From positions 13,397,001-13,461,000 of the forward strand of contig OX387204.1 in NCBI GenBank assembly GCA_947561715.1: 64,000 nt of DNA, in the 5' to 3' direction. Below are positions 9,901-24,165 of this stretch, one piece after another (the stretch's first letter is position 1; every line of letters starts with the position of its first letter). The position numbers were made by a program, and so were the translations under genes. The stretch comes from Ascidia mentula (lineage: Eukaryota; Chordata; Ascidiacea; Phlebobranchia; Ascidiidae). Below the pieces are notes generated by a model that saw only the letters and a program-made list of their open reading frames with translations, was not told the origin of the DNA and did no database searches.

Positions 9901-12900
9901 TCAGGGGTTTCGAGCCAATTTTTGGTGCGGAAGGCGTGACGTATCAATATTAATCTTGAGAAAAAGTTGAAAGGCAAAACAATTCAATCGATGTATGCTT
10001 TCAAAAAAACTAAAAGACTACTTGAAAAATGTACAAATTTATTCCCAGAGATTGCTTTACATTGAAATGCCGATGGTGTCGATGCCATTGTTAAATCTCA
10101 CTTTACAAACCTGAGGGATAATAAACAAGACGCTGAAGACTCCAATGCGGAGCATAAACTTCGCCAACTTTTCTCTGTTTTCGGCATCGCCTTCAAGGAT
10201 CTTGCGCACGCGGTTCAGACAAAGAAAACCTTGACAAGAAAACACGATTAGTTAGCAGGATGTGTCGTTGTGTTGTACAATATAAATGTGAAACTACATT
10301 GATGTAAAGACAGTATTTTTTGTTCACTGTCAACGATTTACGCACAGAGCAACAGTGTGTCACTGCTTGGTTTGATGCATTTCAATTTAAACAGCAGCAA
10401 TTTTTGCCAGTAACAGCTATTGCCGTCAAATACTGAGGTCCTCTTTTGGTCCTACTGTTTTGTTTGTTGTAGCAACCAGGGCCACTTGTAATTCACCCCA
10501 AGTCATCCTCATAAATGGCTTTTTTAAACGGTCATTTCGTATCTTAGGGGTTCATCACTGGGTCGTTTAAAAACGACCTCTGAGTCACGGTGGGCACACA
10601 AGCGTGGTTAAACCTCGATACGATCGCGCGGCGAGTGAATTATTGCCAAGACCCAACACACCAGTCTGTTATCGTGACAATATTTGTCAAAGCAGAGCGC
10701 ACGTCAACGAAATACGAGCAGTTCTTCCCGGTGAAGTTTGTGGTTCAAGCCCTTGGTGGATAACCTTTGCTGCTGTCGGATAAGTTGATAAGCTATCGGA
10801 GTATTGGAGCTTTTAAAATCTACCATGGTGTGCATTTCCATTGCTTTAAGGTGCAAAATTTGATTTTGGTGCTTCTAGTGTCTAAAAATGTTTGAATTTT
10901 ATAGTAAAACCGTTCTATACCAATTCTAACCTTCCACATTGTAACGATTGATGTTGAGGATGACGTTTGACGCGCGTCAAGAATTTCGTTTATGAATAGC
11001 CATTGTTTTTACACTATCTTATCCGCTTGTTTGTCAAACACTTGGGAATGTGTGCTCTTTTTTCATGCAACCCCACACTCCCATTTATCCCGTGGCAAAC
11101 ACGAAGAGATGGAAACGTTTTGTAACTTTCCTAAGCGCTTTACGGATTTGCAAACAAAAAATGATTTTCGTCAGTTATGTAGGTCAACCACGACGTTGCA
11201 ATGTGTATGACTTTGGTCAGTATTATTTTTCATTTGATATGAAGTGCATGGTGTTTTCCGCCTACCTGTCAGTAGAAGCGTGATGCCGATGATGAGATAG
11301 ATGCACATCGGTGCGAGGAGGAGAAAACGGAGACCGTCTGAGTCATATATCCCCACGAAGCAAACTCCTAACAAGGAATAAATGCATTAAATTAATTGTG
11401 TCACTCTATCATCCCAACATAGATACATACACTCAATAGCTCCATTTCTTTTATTAATAAATTGATTTTAGTGCCAGTTATAAAAATATCCACTCAAACA
11501 AAGCATGTTTTTGATTGTGATAACCGTTTATCACAATATATCATACAAAATGTTAACACAGGGTCTATTCCAGGTATAAGCATTGAAAAATACAGAAAAA
11601 CCAATGGTTTAAAACAGTGTTATGTGTAAAGGTGGCTTATGCACCAATTTGCCATAGAACAGATGAAGGCGCAATGGCACAATTTGAGTAGACCTTAGTT
11701 TCGTGTTCAAAGTTGTTGTATACATGTTTAACTAAAACACTAAGCGGGTAGTTCTAGACCAGACACAAGCAACGAAATGCATTTCTGGTGCACAAAGAGA
11801 AGCATCATCTAACGTAAGGAAGCGACAATGCTTTTGAATTATTGATGAGTTTTCGACTGCACTGTGTTCTTGTCATGGCATGCTTTGGTTTCACAAAAAC
11901 ACACACTACAAATTTCAGCTATTATCTTTTTCACAAATTTTTTTTATAAGTCTATACTTTTTAAGGTAAGGTACTTTTGAAAGGAAATTGACAAAACATA
12001 TTTTACGAAGGTGTGCCTTTGCTTAATATGAGCGAAAAAGGGCAAAGCATCTGTTCTCTCAACATGTCCCTAAAACGACTTGGAAATTGTGCATGACTTT
12101 TTATCTCAAAGGCAATTTTTTACTTGTTTGGGTGCAATCGCGACAATTGGATTTCCATTGGTTTTGTATGGCACGAAAACGAAAAGCTAATTGAACGAAA
12201 ATGCTTAAACGGGAAACCAGTCCCATTCTTGTTGGTGGGAGTTTCTCAGCACAAGTCAATACACAAATCTTGTTGTCCTACGGCTTATGGCTGGTTGCTG
12301 GTTGCTGTATCCTTTATCGGCGGGTTTATACACTCCTTGAGGAGGAACGAGATTTCTAGATACTGAGATTTCTTTACCATTCGCACACGGTATACCGTGG
12401 TTTTTAAACCCTAATCAGCAATCTAAAAAGCCGCAAGAACAGCCTTGTTAGCGAGGTATTTTGAGGACAAAACTCCTTATCGTGTGTTGGATCACCGTGG
12501 GGGCAATTATGGGTGGATACCGAGAGGTATTTCCAGGTTTGGCATAAACAAGATTTTATCGTTTCGCATAAACAGTTCCGGGACTTTAGAGAGCTAATGA
12601 AGTTGAAACACTTTTCGTTAGTTTTAACCACACGTTTTTACATTGGAAAATACTGCTTTTAGGCTGACAGATGCGGGACCATTTTACACACACACGCACG
12701 TGTAAATTTTACCTGTGATGTTGTCACCTTCGATCTTATTGGAGATTATTACTATCATCGTTTGGACGGCTGGAAGAATCCAAGCAACCGTGTGGTAATG
12801 CAGCCAGTACTTTTCTATTGCTTCACTTCCCCAAGTAAAGCCGGCAGCCAACAACCAGGTGATGGTCAGGATCAACCACCATATTGCTCCATTTACTGCG

Positions 12901-15900
12901 AAAATTAACACATGAGATTGAGCTGCCTTGTACGCAATGGCTTTGTTTTTTAAGTACAGTGCTCTAATCACACAATTGTGCAAAACAAAGGACCTGTTGT
13001 TTTAAACCGCGACACCTTGGTTTAATAAAGTAGTGTCTTTTTATATTGTTTCACACTTAAAGATAAACAGCCAAGAAGCCAAAAACATTGACTTTCTTCG
13101 GAATCGATGAACAGTTGATTGATGTTAGCTTTTTGGTCACAATGCTACAACAACTATTCCGATACAAACTTAAACCATAGGTTCCTGTAGCCGGATCCTA
13201 TAACGTTTGTCAAACCTCTCGTCCCGACAACAAGGGTCAAGTGGTTACAATGCCAGGTCGTTCTGATACAACTCATCCCATAGAATTGGGTTGTTTCATG
13301 CGGTTGGCTGACTTGTTCTCAGTTCAACCGCATGTGGGGTCACAGTCTGTGGGAAAAACTAGTGTGTGTGCGCAGTTCGAAGGTGTTACAACACATCGAT
13401 GGCTCGGCACAGATGTTAACTGCGTGCTAAACAATCAGGTCGGGGCGGGTGGTCGATCAAACACTTTTTAACGAGCGTTTTCACACTAGTACGACCGGTT
13501 TGCACGTTGCTGACAGCCAGGTTGGCGTCTCGGGTCAAGATCAGTTTTGTCAGGCTTCAAGGGCTCGAGGGTTCACAGCGAATATTCGTAAAACTGGCAA
13601 GCAAAAAAGGCGTTTTGTCCAAAATTAGTCAAAATAAACTGGTCATCAACACGAAATTGTTCTGATATTCTTCGCGCAAAAGAATACAAAATCATCAATT
13701 ATTCGTTGCATTCCCATCGAGCTTATCGAACAGCTAAGCATTTACCATAACTAGTTGAAGGGCGAAGGCTGTGAAGTCAATCACATCCGACAAGATAAGC
13801 TATATGTTGTAATATTAAGCCACAAGTATGGGATTTGGTGCGGATTGTCCCAATGGTTTTGTCACGCGCCGGTATTAATCCCAGGATCAAGTTGAAAATT
13901 ACACACCTGCACTTTGGCAAGCTCATTTTTGGTTAACCTGAAGATCTTTGATTGACGTCATTGCTTTCCCGCAATCGAATAATGAAATTGATTCAGTTTA
14001 CGCGATGATTCACATGGAAACATTTGTTTGTATCCAACAGATTTAGATGTGTTAAAGCAGTGTTCCCCAACCGGTGGTACGCGTACCACCAGTGGTACGC
14101 GACGTCATTCTGGATGGCACGCTAGCACCTTTTCGTAATTTACAGATATAGTTTAAATTGGAAAAAACGTAAGTGACCCCAAAATGTTAGTTACATCCCC
14201 TAGGTTACTTCGTAGCACTCAACTAGGTGGCACGCAACCACAAAAAGGTTGGGGATCACTGTGTTAAAGCCTTATCAGCCTCATACTTGAAGTACTTGAA
14301 GTCTACTTTTTACTGTAATTTGGAAATGATTGACGCAAACCCCTTTCACCTTTTATCACTTTTATCTTGTTCACATAACAGCAGTAGGGGTAAATGTTTC
14401 AAGGTTACGTGTTGTCTTGTTATTTTGCTTCTTTGACAAACTTTATTTCTTTGCTCACATTGTCCCTTTTCCCAACCGTGCCCAATATCGTGCAGCTATG
14501 CGGCCAGATCCTCAGCTGAATTGGCAACTACAGTACGCTCCTAACACGGCTTAGCGAAGGCTAAACCATTGAGATCAGGCTAGGACCAGCAGATGCAAGC
14601 TATATCAATACTTATGCCGTGAACGGTGATTATTGCGTTGGTACAGTTTTTAATGTGAAAGTGTCGTGAAGCATTTACCTGTGAAATAGTACAGTATCAT
14701 AAACAGCACGGTGCAAATCCTTCTGTGCGAACCGACTACAACCGCGTAGCCTTGCACTATCTCGTTGTCCACATTAACCACCTGTAATAAAAACAGCCGT
14801 GTGTTGGTAACAATGTATGTGTTGCTACCTCGTAAAATACTCTGCTAAGTCTGCTCACAAACCATGCGAACGACCGATTCGAGCTATTAATGGCTTAGCT
14901 GTATTTATTTTTATTGGAATACACTATTTGCATTAGTTGTGACGAATAGGATGCAAAAATAAATAATGAACTTAATCGAAAAAAAACGTTTACAAGGTCA
15001 CACAAGTTAATGTTAGGTCATGGCTTTCACAACGTTATAAACTGCGTGGACCAACAGGCTAAAGTGAGATTATTGGTCGAATTACAATTGGATTGTTGGG
15101 GTTTTAATGGTTTAAAAGTAATCTTTTCTCACACTGCAAAAACGGCTGCGATGTCATTGTGTTAAAAGGGTTATATTTGCAAGGATACATTTTTTTCTGA
15201 AATAAAAAATGTATACTTTGTGCTTGCATGACACGACCCGTAATTCGCGCTCTTCGAAATACGCTGGTAATACACAGACCCATGCCATTTTACAGGACCC
15301 AGAATAATAACACATGCGAAAACACAGGAAAAACAAAATCTGGGCTGGCGGGGGTTTTGTTAGCTAAGAAAATTGCCAACTTCGGTAGTAATCGCCCTAT
15401 AATCGGCGAAACGACTCACCTTGTCGTTGCAAGGCGCCCTTTCGCCCAGAATAAATCCGATCAAGAAGACTACTGACACCACGAAGTAGGAGAAGGCGTA
15501 GAATACGATCGGTCGCTCGGGGTATCGAAATCTGAAGGAGAGAATCAACGTTACACAAATGCCTGGCATTCCAAGGTAATGTTATAACCACACTATAGCG
15601 TACACCGTGTAATGAATGCTTGGGAAACACTGCTGGGCAAATATCGTACAGGTTAACAATTTATTATTTTTAAATATTTCCCGTTGTTTAATCGCAGCAA
15701 AGAATTATTTGGTAGTTTAGCAAGACAGCAAGTCGTGCTAACGGTAGCACTTTTTAAACATATTTTGGTTAAGTTCCATCATGATACGGTCCTGGCCACA
15801 TGAATAGCTAACACTTGAAATGAAAGGCTGTGAGTAGGTCATTATAGTTACCCAGGCTAAGCCTTAACAGGCGAATTGGCTATTGAGGCCCGATGAGGCG

Positions 15901-18405
15901 TTCCATAACGAATAGGCGCGATTCAAAAATGTCTTGCGTACCTTTCTCTGTCGATTGCGAAAGTTAGCAGCGCAAAGAGGGTGACGATTATGCAGATCGC
16001 AGCCAGCGCGCATACAAAACCACGCAGCGCGCTCATCTCCTGCTGACCCAAGTACATGTTAGGGCATGGCGCGGTGCAATTTTCCAATCCCATGAAGCTG
16101 TACCTGCGATGTAAAAGAGAGTGAATAGTTATGCTATCCACGTTGTTCACTCGAGGCTAACTGTAGAAGTCAACGTTGAATGGAGTTTAATTGAACGGGT
16201 CGGAAGCCGCACAAAGTATTGGAATCATACAGTAATATCTTTGCCTAGGGTTTGAGAAAAATCCAATGATTTACGTAAAAAGTATTTGCTCGAATACAAA
16301 TTCTAGGCAGTAAATTAAATACTCAGTACACCACATAATATTGGGAAGCATGACGCAAGCCTTCGACGGACCGTTGTGGCCATACGCCCAGGCGAGAACA
16401 AATTTGCGCACCTAAAATTACAACTAGCGGGTCGCTTTCAAGCTTTAGGTCGGTGTGTATTAAGTAAACAGAACGGGGGACCTGGCATATATACCCTAGT
16501 GTACCCGCGCAGGTTAGATGCTCGGATAATCCTTTATTAACTGGGGATAATACGGCGGGCGGTGTAAGCTACGAGCGGCGCCATGCAACAAAACACCAAC
16601 CGACTATTGTTTGTCTACGTCTTGCTGCGCCCCCGCAACCTTTGGGGTTTATTTATTGGGTTAAACAGACTCAAATTTGCAGTTTTGTCAGTAAGCGTAT
16701 TGTTGATTGAAAACTCCATATAGTTTACCTCAGCTTAACTTGTTTATAGAGTCGACGTTTCACAAATCCCTTACATGCTTGAAAATCTTTAGAAAATCCT
16801 GCATAACCACGCTAGGACATCGTGCACAAAGAAGTGTCGATTTCAATTTTGTGCTTTAACGCGTGGTATGTTTCACGAAGCAAGTCCTCACTTGCTAATT
16901 GCAGGTTATGCGGTTTAATTCCTTTTAACGATTTGGCACAACTAAAGCCGTATAGCGAACATGTAGTCGTTGTTTATTAAGTAAATGCTGATGTCAGACT
17001 TTTTTGATTGGTCTGCCTAGCTTTGATTTCCTGTACTTTGTGAGTCGCAGTGAGGCCGATTTCTAAACTTTGTTTTTTGTCTGCAAACAATCGAGCAAAT
17101 AAATGTAAAGCGAAACGAAAAGCTAACATTTATCTCGATCAAAGACAAACATGAAAAGGCTGACATTTGAGTTGCAGGAATCTGGTGTTTTCTATTCAAG
17201 TGAGGGCTAAAGAAACCGGCCTTTTCCCAATAGTTAAATGTCACGTCATGCCTATCAAGCTAATTGGTATACGTACAAATTCGACATATATTTCCTACCC
17301 TGTGTGACTCGGTGGTGCACGAAGCTCTGCAGGACAGGAGACTCCGTAATCTCCATCCCCCGGCTCGCTCGACGTCCAGTTTTCCCTGATGGATCCCTCT
17401 CTATCCAACCGTACCAACGCCGGACCCACTACATCTTCTTCCGATGGCGGGATGCATACCTGTAAGGGAATGTGTAGGTTGACAAAAGATGAAAAGACAA
17501 ATGAAACTAGGGCGCTACGCCTCACCCAAAGTAAACCTCTCCAATTTGATGTATTGCCCCTAATAAAGACCACAAGGCGTTACCAAGAAACTGAAAGACA
17601 TTATATCTGTTCCGTGCGCAATCAGGGCGAAAAATGGGGTTGACAGGAAAGCTGTACCAATTAAGGCTTTTGAAAAGATTAATCCAAATCAAGAAAATAT
17701 AAACAAGCACAGAAATTTCTTCCTGGGTGTCAATCCTTTTGGTAATTTCATACAATGAGCACAATTAGGTTTGGCTTTTACATTGGTAATCTGGAATGAA
17801 AGCACTATAACTGTGCAAATGACCAACATCATATAAAAGCAAATACATACTTTCCCATTGTCGAGCAGGGCCTCCCCCCATATTAGCGACGAAGATCGGC
17901 TAACGACGTACATATCCGCGCTATCGTCCATAAATCCTTCGTCTTTGCGACGTCGTAATCTTCCCTTTGCTTTGGTCATCTTGGGCAGTGATTCGCACGC
18001 CAGTCCACCCGGCCATCGGATTCCGAACGTTTCCGAAACTTGCCGACAGTCATTGCGCACACGTTCACACAGTTCCCTGCAGGGTGGGACAACTCCGTGT
18101 CTTGTACACACCGGCGAGTGGACCGCACACAAATAAAGGTTTAAAAACTTTGAACAACTTGTAGCAATAAGAGGATGCAATGCGCTAAGTGACGTGGAAA
18201 CGTCTTCAGGTGAACGGTCATCAGCAAATGTTGGAAACGTTGTTAGGTTGTAGCGCCATTGAAAGCTGTTGCTACTTCCAGTGCTGGTGCATATAGGCGC
18301 GGATGTTTTTGTGCAAGTCCTGCTAAAATCCAACGCTTGAACGAATGAATGACGCAATACGGTAGCCACAGTAAACGTCGCGACGATATAACTCCACAAA
18401 TCCAT
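6985..18405 (-). CDS. FZD3/6: Frizzled 3/6-class Wnt receptor, complete (13 coding exons, 884 aa)
   Basis: Seven-pass plasma-membrane Wnt receptor; vertebrate FZD3/6 act mainly in planar cell polarity and axon guidance. Exons: 18405-17851, 17459-17299, 16103-15942, 15531-15420, 14781-14679, 12895-12713, 11367-11266, 10229-10111, 9851-9716, 9278-9146, 8797-8724, 8143-8009, 7664-6985. All phases agree. Signal peptide 1-24; cysteine-rich domain from C31, with VVPPCRELCERV and FGIRWP. TM1 follows APCPNMYL (exon 3); TM2 follows RYPERPI; later landmarks are GDNITGVCFVG, KFMLRIGVFS and the Dishevelled-binding KTxxxW motif as KTLDSW (about 580). FGIRWP, FMLRIGVFS and FWVASKKT favour the 3/6 class over FZD4, 5/8 or Smoothened. 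The cytoplasmic tail is about 296 residues, with acidic Ser/Thr and Lys/Pro stretches, PPPLPPP and a C-terminus ALSV. A 43-residue insert splits the last two cysteines of the Wnt-binding domain. An AG acceptor just upstream of the ATG (about 18460) suggests a 5' UTR intron or spliced leader. Confidence 0.96.
9380..9452 (-). repeat. Dispersed repeat, copy B
   Basis: Reverse-complement partner of 3005-3079, inside the Frizzled intron between 9716 and 9278. No ends or target duplication recognised. Confidence 0.6.
14058..14261. mobile_element. hAT-type MITE with 8-bp target duplication
   Basis: 204 bp with terminal inverted repeats CAGTGTTCCCCAACC / CAGTGATCCCCAACC (13 of 15 match). Flanked by an exact 8-bp duplication, TGTTAAAG, at 14050-14057 and 14262-14269. 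The CAGNG start and 8-bp duplication are hAT hallmarks. Non-coding; inside the Frizzled intron 14678-12896. Subterminal GGTGGTACGCG is itself repeated. Confidence 0.88.
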
Positions 18406-21400
18406 TGTGTTAAAAACTGACAGAACGCTACATCTTATGATATACGTCAAATGATTCTGCAACATAAAAATTTTGTTTATACAATCTAACAACGGGTGAT
18501 AATCAATATGACAACCGCAAAACCATTTCCTAATGACATTCCCATGGCGGATGTAAATGAAATAGGCCGCACTCACGATCAATTCCACAACTCTTGATTC
18601 AGCTGTGTGTGATCACAGTAGCGGAAAAGCATCCGCTCAGATTAAAAAACTCCCGCTGATTTCCAGCAGTGCAGCGCAAATTTGTTGACCCACATTCGAT
18701 TCGAGCTGACGGCCGTCAGTTAACTTGAATTAAATGTTGTGTTGATGCGCTCAACAACACATGGCAACAGCGTGTAATGACAGAAACTCGCGCGGTTAAT
18801 CGGATGACGATTTTCTCCCAGCGGACAAATTACGGTCAAGCAATTCGAGTGCATCTGGAAAGACGACAACATTCCGTTTTAGTAAAGACACTGCTGTTCT
18901 GAAGTTAACCTAATCTGTTGTTGTTTACTTGTTTTGCGGGTGGGCATGTTTTACCAAAGCAAATTATGATCACGCGTTCGCAACGCATTTACCGGTCGTT
19001 AGTCGTGTTACTGAAGCAGAAAAGAACTGAAAACCTCAATCTATCACAACCTGTTTGACTCTGGTTACTTCGTGGGCGCGGATGTAACACAACCACAGCT
19101 TGCTTCGTCCACTGAGCTCAGAACATTTACGACTGCCTCCCACTTTTACGACTGCGTTACAAACAAGCAACAAAGAGCACGCCTTGGACCTGCTGCAATG
19201 CTACACGTAGCTGAATTCTGACACTGATTTCTTCATTTTTCAAACAAGCATTAAACAGGATGTCTATCTTCCATACAAAAGACCACCAAAAAACAAACTG
19301 CTCACAGCGATGAGTCAGGACCAAGCTTTTACTTCGTGTCTCCATGCGTCTTAGTAACTGCGTTCATAAGTGCCATTCAGTCGCTGTATTCTTGGTCGAG
19401 TGTGCCCTCCAAACGCGAACAATGCTTGTGAAAAGCTTGGCTTTGCGGCGAAAATGCCGCGAGAAATAATCCGTACTCCACGCGGGCCAACCGTTACAAT
19501 CAAATTAGTCGCGCGACTTTTGAGTCCACAATACGCAGCAGTGTTTTGTCTTCTTCGGTAGCCGGCGTTTTGACGTCAAACTCCTGTGAAAAGCTGTCGT
19601 TGTTTGATCTCACAACACAGCGCCCCGAACGCTAGGTTTTTACTGGTAAATTCTTTTGTGCCATTCAAGGGTGCTTGCACCCTGTCTGTTCACTGAACTT
19701 GAGATTTCTGGTCTAAACCAAACCCCACTAAGCTCTGCAGAAAACTCAAACCTGTTGTTACAGGCTTGACGTATTTAACAACATAAAGTTCAGCCCCATG
19801 GAGCAAAAGTCAATCCGATTTTCTTACAGTCTGTTTCGACCGTAGTATATTCGCCTCGGGGGCGCAATAAAGCTACGGCCGCGCCGATCATTAATTACGG
19901 TTGTAAAAGTATGGTAAGTAACTCGCTCATGGGATAATCTGCCGTCATAAGTCATATGTCACTCAGTTAATGGGTAGATTTGTATAAGTATACCGGCCAT
20001 GGGTGAGTGCTGTTCCGCAAGACAGCTGCAAAGGTATGCATTCCCCATTAACATTAATGGGCCTACTGTGCGTTTACAACAATCTTACATGAACGAAGCA
20101 TTATCGTAATAAAAAGTTTTTTTGCGAACAACAATTTGGTATGTCGTTTCCTAAAAAGCATGTTACAACACGTTCAAACAATAATGTATAGATCATACCT
20201 TTCGGCACAGCTTCAGTAAACCGATCTTCCGACACACATTTGTACAAACAACTGATAATAAAAGCAGCTACAATCGTCCGGAAGAACAAAAATAAGTTCC
20301 AGCAGAAGAATAAACAAACTTTCTCACATACAGGCAGACAGGCACACACTTGCGCATAAACTTCGCAATTTAGAGAGTGTTATATAGCTATCGGCGCGAC
20401 CGTGTTGACATATTGCTATTGAAGTGCAGTAGAGCGACATCCAATAATAAGCGGTGGAATTTCAATGGTATAATGCCGCCACAATAGAAAACAGCTACGG
20501 TGAACTAGCAATGTTTGGCTGCGTGCCGTTTTATCGTACATAGAAATCACCCTATTAAAATCTAAGTTAGATCGAAAATAAGTTAACGCCTTCTGTTTGG
20601 GACTGAAGCGTAGACTTCCAGATAACTCGTTGGCTTGGCATTGTTAAAAGACATACACAGTAGGTTGCACGTGAAAGCAGGATCGGCGGTTCGCAAACAT
20701 GATCACCTGCGGAATGAAATTGCTCTTTCTTTTAATTTGTTGCCCGAGGAAGCACGTAATATCCGTAACCAAGACCCGCCCTAAAGGTGGTGAAACGTTT
20801 CTACATGTGCAATGAACTTATGAGCTTTTGTTTAGTGCAGTGGTTCTTAACCGGTGGGAAGTGGGATAGAAGAGAAAAATGGTTAAGAACCACTGACTTT
20901 AGTGCTTGGGTTCTACATAAAACGTCAAAAATTACAAGTGATAATGAACTAAGTGTGCTACGCGTGACTGGATAGCATGCTTAAACACATTTGTGCAGTA
21001 ATCTACCCAAGATCAAGCAATATTCGACAAAAGTTGTTGGAGTTTAGGTATACATCGCATATCCAAACAAAGAACATCGCTGTAATAATATGGTATTCCG
21101 GCAAATGACAGCCCTGTAACTGGTACACTGCTGTGTTTGTTTGCTTAGCATAACAGCAGGAGTGTATCTTTCAACGTATAGAAAAGCAACCGATTAGAAA
21201 AGCTATCATACAACTAAAAACAAGACGAATACTCGTGCATGCATCACGACTGTTAAAAGATGGTAGTGTCATAAACGTATCTAAAGCAAAAACATGTTTT
21301 ATGACGCTTGGCTCTTTAAACTTATACAAACAATCATTATTACCTCTGAGAAGCAGTCGTTACCCATGATCTTAGACTTTCAATGCGCCGATAAGATAAA

Positions 21401-24165
21401 ATCAGGTTTACGGTCAGCAGTTGCGAAACACTTTTTATGCCAAGGTCATGAGAGCTGAAATGGAGCTGAACATAAACCTTCAACAAGCGCATGTCTTCCT
21501 TAATCACGAGCTTGGATCAGTAATGCTGCGCTTTAAACATATTGTACAGTACAAGGCTAGATTCAGGCTAAGTAACTCACGACTAAGACTGCAATGTGTC
21601 TCACTACAACCATTGCCTGTCACTCCCCCCATGCGTCATCAACTGCAACACGTTTCTCGTTGGTATAAAGCACGCACTTTCCTATACCTACAGTAGGCCT
21701 CCGAGGAATTCTACACTTGAAGTTTACGGGTGGCAAGCCGTCAACTTCATCAATAATTAACGCCTCGCGGTGAAACGTCATCTGGGACGCCGGCACGCCA
21801 GGGCATTGCGATTACGCTGAAGATCAATACAGAAAAAGTAAACAAGCTGTGCTCGAAGCCTTCCCGAGCTTGAAAACGTCGCAGGGGCCAGGCTAACGCT
21901 GTAAGTTGAGATGACTCTCGTGTCTTACGGCACAACACATGTAACTCATAACCCTGGGAGGGAAATCGATGGGCAAATCGTTGAAGCAAAGCTATTTTAA
22001 AATGAGCATTACGTAACCGTTTGGTTGCGACTCCCTCCTCTCGCGACAAGCGACCCGTTGGCGACCCGTGACAAAACTTTGTTTTATTTCCGGCGCAGCG
22101 AGCTTTCACTGCGACAACATGGTACTAGACCCACTGGCACGCCGACTATGCCATGAGCTGGGGACGCGCCAGCAATCGGACACCGCCGCCGGCTGAACGA
22201 TGAATGACAGTGCTTCAACGTACAACATTTTGTCGCTAATCCACAACGGGTCAGAATAAGCTGTGTACACATCTTTTTTTTGGGGGGGGAGGGATTGTTT
22301 TGTGCCTTTGGTTACCCTATAGCCTATACTGTCTTGCGACAGGTGCATGTGGTCAGTTTTAGTTCTCATTTACCCAGCAAAAACACTGAATTATACGCTT
22401 AAACTATCTAAGCAGGTCGTTAACAAATTAAAACAATAAATATAATGAACTCAGAAAAAAATCGTTCAATTCTTTTCGCTGGCAAACAACTTTTAACTAT
22501 TTTAAACCTCCTATGGTTGTTTAGTTTACTTTTATTTGACAAAGAGACAGTTTGTTTAAATTTGCCCTACTGAAATCAATCCTGCTTGATACAAAATCCG
22601 TCTCCCATAATTTTCTTCAGTAGCCTCTAAAATCCCAAGACTGTTGCACCCACATAACAATACTCAAATCACCCCCCAACACAAACGTAAGTACTGTGCT
22701 CATGGGGATTGAAATTGTGCTGACTCATCAGGACCTAAAACAATTTAGGTAACGAATAACATTCTAGTAAACCGTCAATCCCTTACAGTCTGAAATACCA
22801 GCACTTAAAGTCTTATCCACTACAGACAAACTAAAGTTCTTTTTCAAACTAACTAACGACGCTATGCCACACTTACATCCTTTAACACTTGGAAGGGATA
22901 TGCTGGCCTTACAATATTTACCAACGCCGACAAACACTGCTGTTATCGCACTTTTTGTCCGGTCAACACTGGCAAAGCAAACAAATCGCTTATCCAACCG
23001 ACGAAAGCATCCTACGTAAATTGATTAGCTTTTTATTCGCTTTGGTTTAGTTATCGGCCTCACTTGAACTAACACCAACTCTGAGTCGTCGCTCCAGCTC
23101 CTAATTCACAGACGTGCGAGCTGTGAGGTCGGAATAACAAAAAGCGTTGTCTATTGACACAAGGATGACGCGTGTAAGAGAAAAAGGGCCTTCTCAACAA
23201 AGACAAGCAACAATCTACAGTAATTCAGCGCCAAAGAACATTTTGTGAGACCACTAATTCCTTAGACTCATTCGAATTTTCGTAATTTTATTCCTAAATT
23301 TAATTGTGCTTAATTGTGCCGTTTAGTTTGAGCGTTTGTCATTTTTCTAGAGAAGCGCGACCATGTCGCAATGCAAACTAACGCCTTCTCCAAAGTGCCG
23401 TGGCAAGTGACCGCAATCCCAAGTCTTCTCCAGAGTTTACATTCACAAAACGATTTTTTCGACTTTGCTTTATAAACTGCTTTGCATCCTTATAACAACA
23501 CAAATGCTGGATCCTACACGGCGAAATAAACGATTTGTTCACAAGAGGAAAAACAACAACTCACTTGGAAAACAATTGGGCAAAACACAGAAGTAGGTCT
23601 ACGCATTGCTGGTTGTTAAAATTTCTGTGTTTTCTGTCATATTTTTTAATGGCATAGGTCCCAAAAGGGTTGATAGTTTTATAACCTTCACCTAATAATG
23701 AACAGTTATTACGTAATGTTTCAATTCACTCAGGAACGAAACTTTGCGTTCGGAAAATTGTTTGCAAAACTACATGCGAAGTGAGCGAAATAATCCGTAT
23801 TCTGGTATGCAAAGTGTAGGCATAATGCATGCGTCATTTGATTGTAATTTCTCTCTACAAATTTTTAATATTTGAACTTATTAAAATTCAAGTTTAACTA
23901 AACGGATTTTTTATTATTATTTGACCGTGAAAAACTGGCCAAACTTGAAATAATAATGTTTCTATTCCTCGAATCGCCATGGCAATCAGAAAGTCATGGT
24001 TGACTGACGTTAACCCAGCTCACTGTAGTGAATGTTTGCAAAAACGAAACAATCGTATGCTAATTGGATTAATACGCGGGCCAAAACACACAATTTTGCC
24101 ATTGACGTGGTATGCTATTACACATTGCTTAACTATTGCATGATAAGATTTTTTAAAGATTCGTC
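18406..24165. other. Gene-poor intergenic stretch upstream of Frizzled
   Basis: No convincing coding exon on either strand; short open frames at 19370-19561, 21421-21696, 21750-22369 and 22764-22997 match no family I know and lack coherent splice context. A GTATG donor near 20204 (minus) follows a short hydrophobic frame and could be a 5' exon of Frizzled or chance. Contains the small palindrome at 20838-20895. Probably carries the Frizzled promoter, which I could not locate. Confidence 0.5.
20838..20895. mobile_element. Miniature hAT-like palindrome (solo end pair)
   Basis: 58 bp starting CAGTGGTTCTTAACC and ending with its exact inverted complement (20881-20895). Flanks share TTTAGTG (20831-20837 and 20898-20904), offset by two bases from a perfect flush 8-bp duplication. 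CAGTGGTTCTTAACC is a typical hAT terminus; almost no internal sequence is left. Confidence 0.65.

Noticed and set aside
20745-20805. GAGGAAGC ... GAAACGTTT motif resembling Penelope 3' ends
   Set aside because: No RT or endonuclease coding nearby and no hammerhead fold.
22715-22760. CUGAUGAG on the minus strand, possible hammerhead
   Set aside because: No stem II, no GAAA and no GUC closure follow; chance match.
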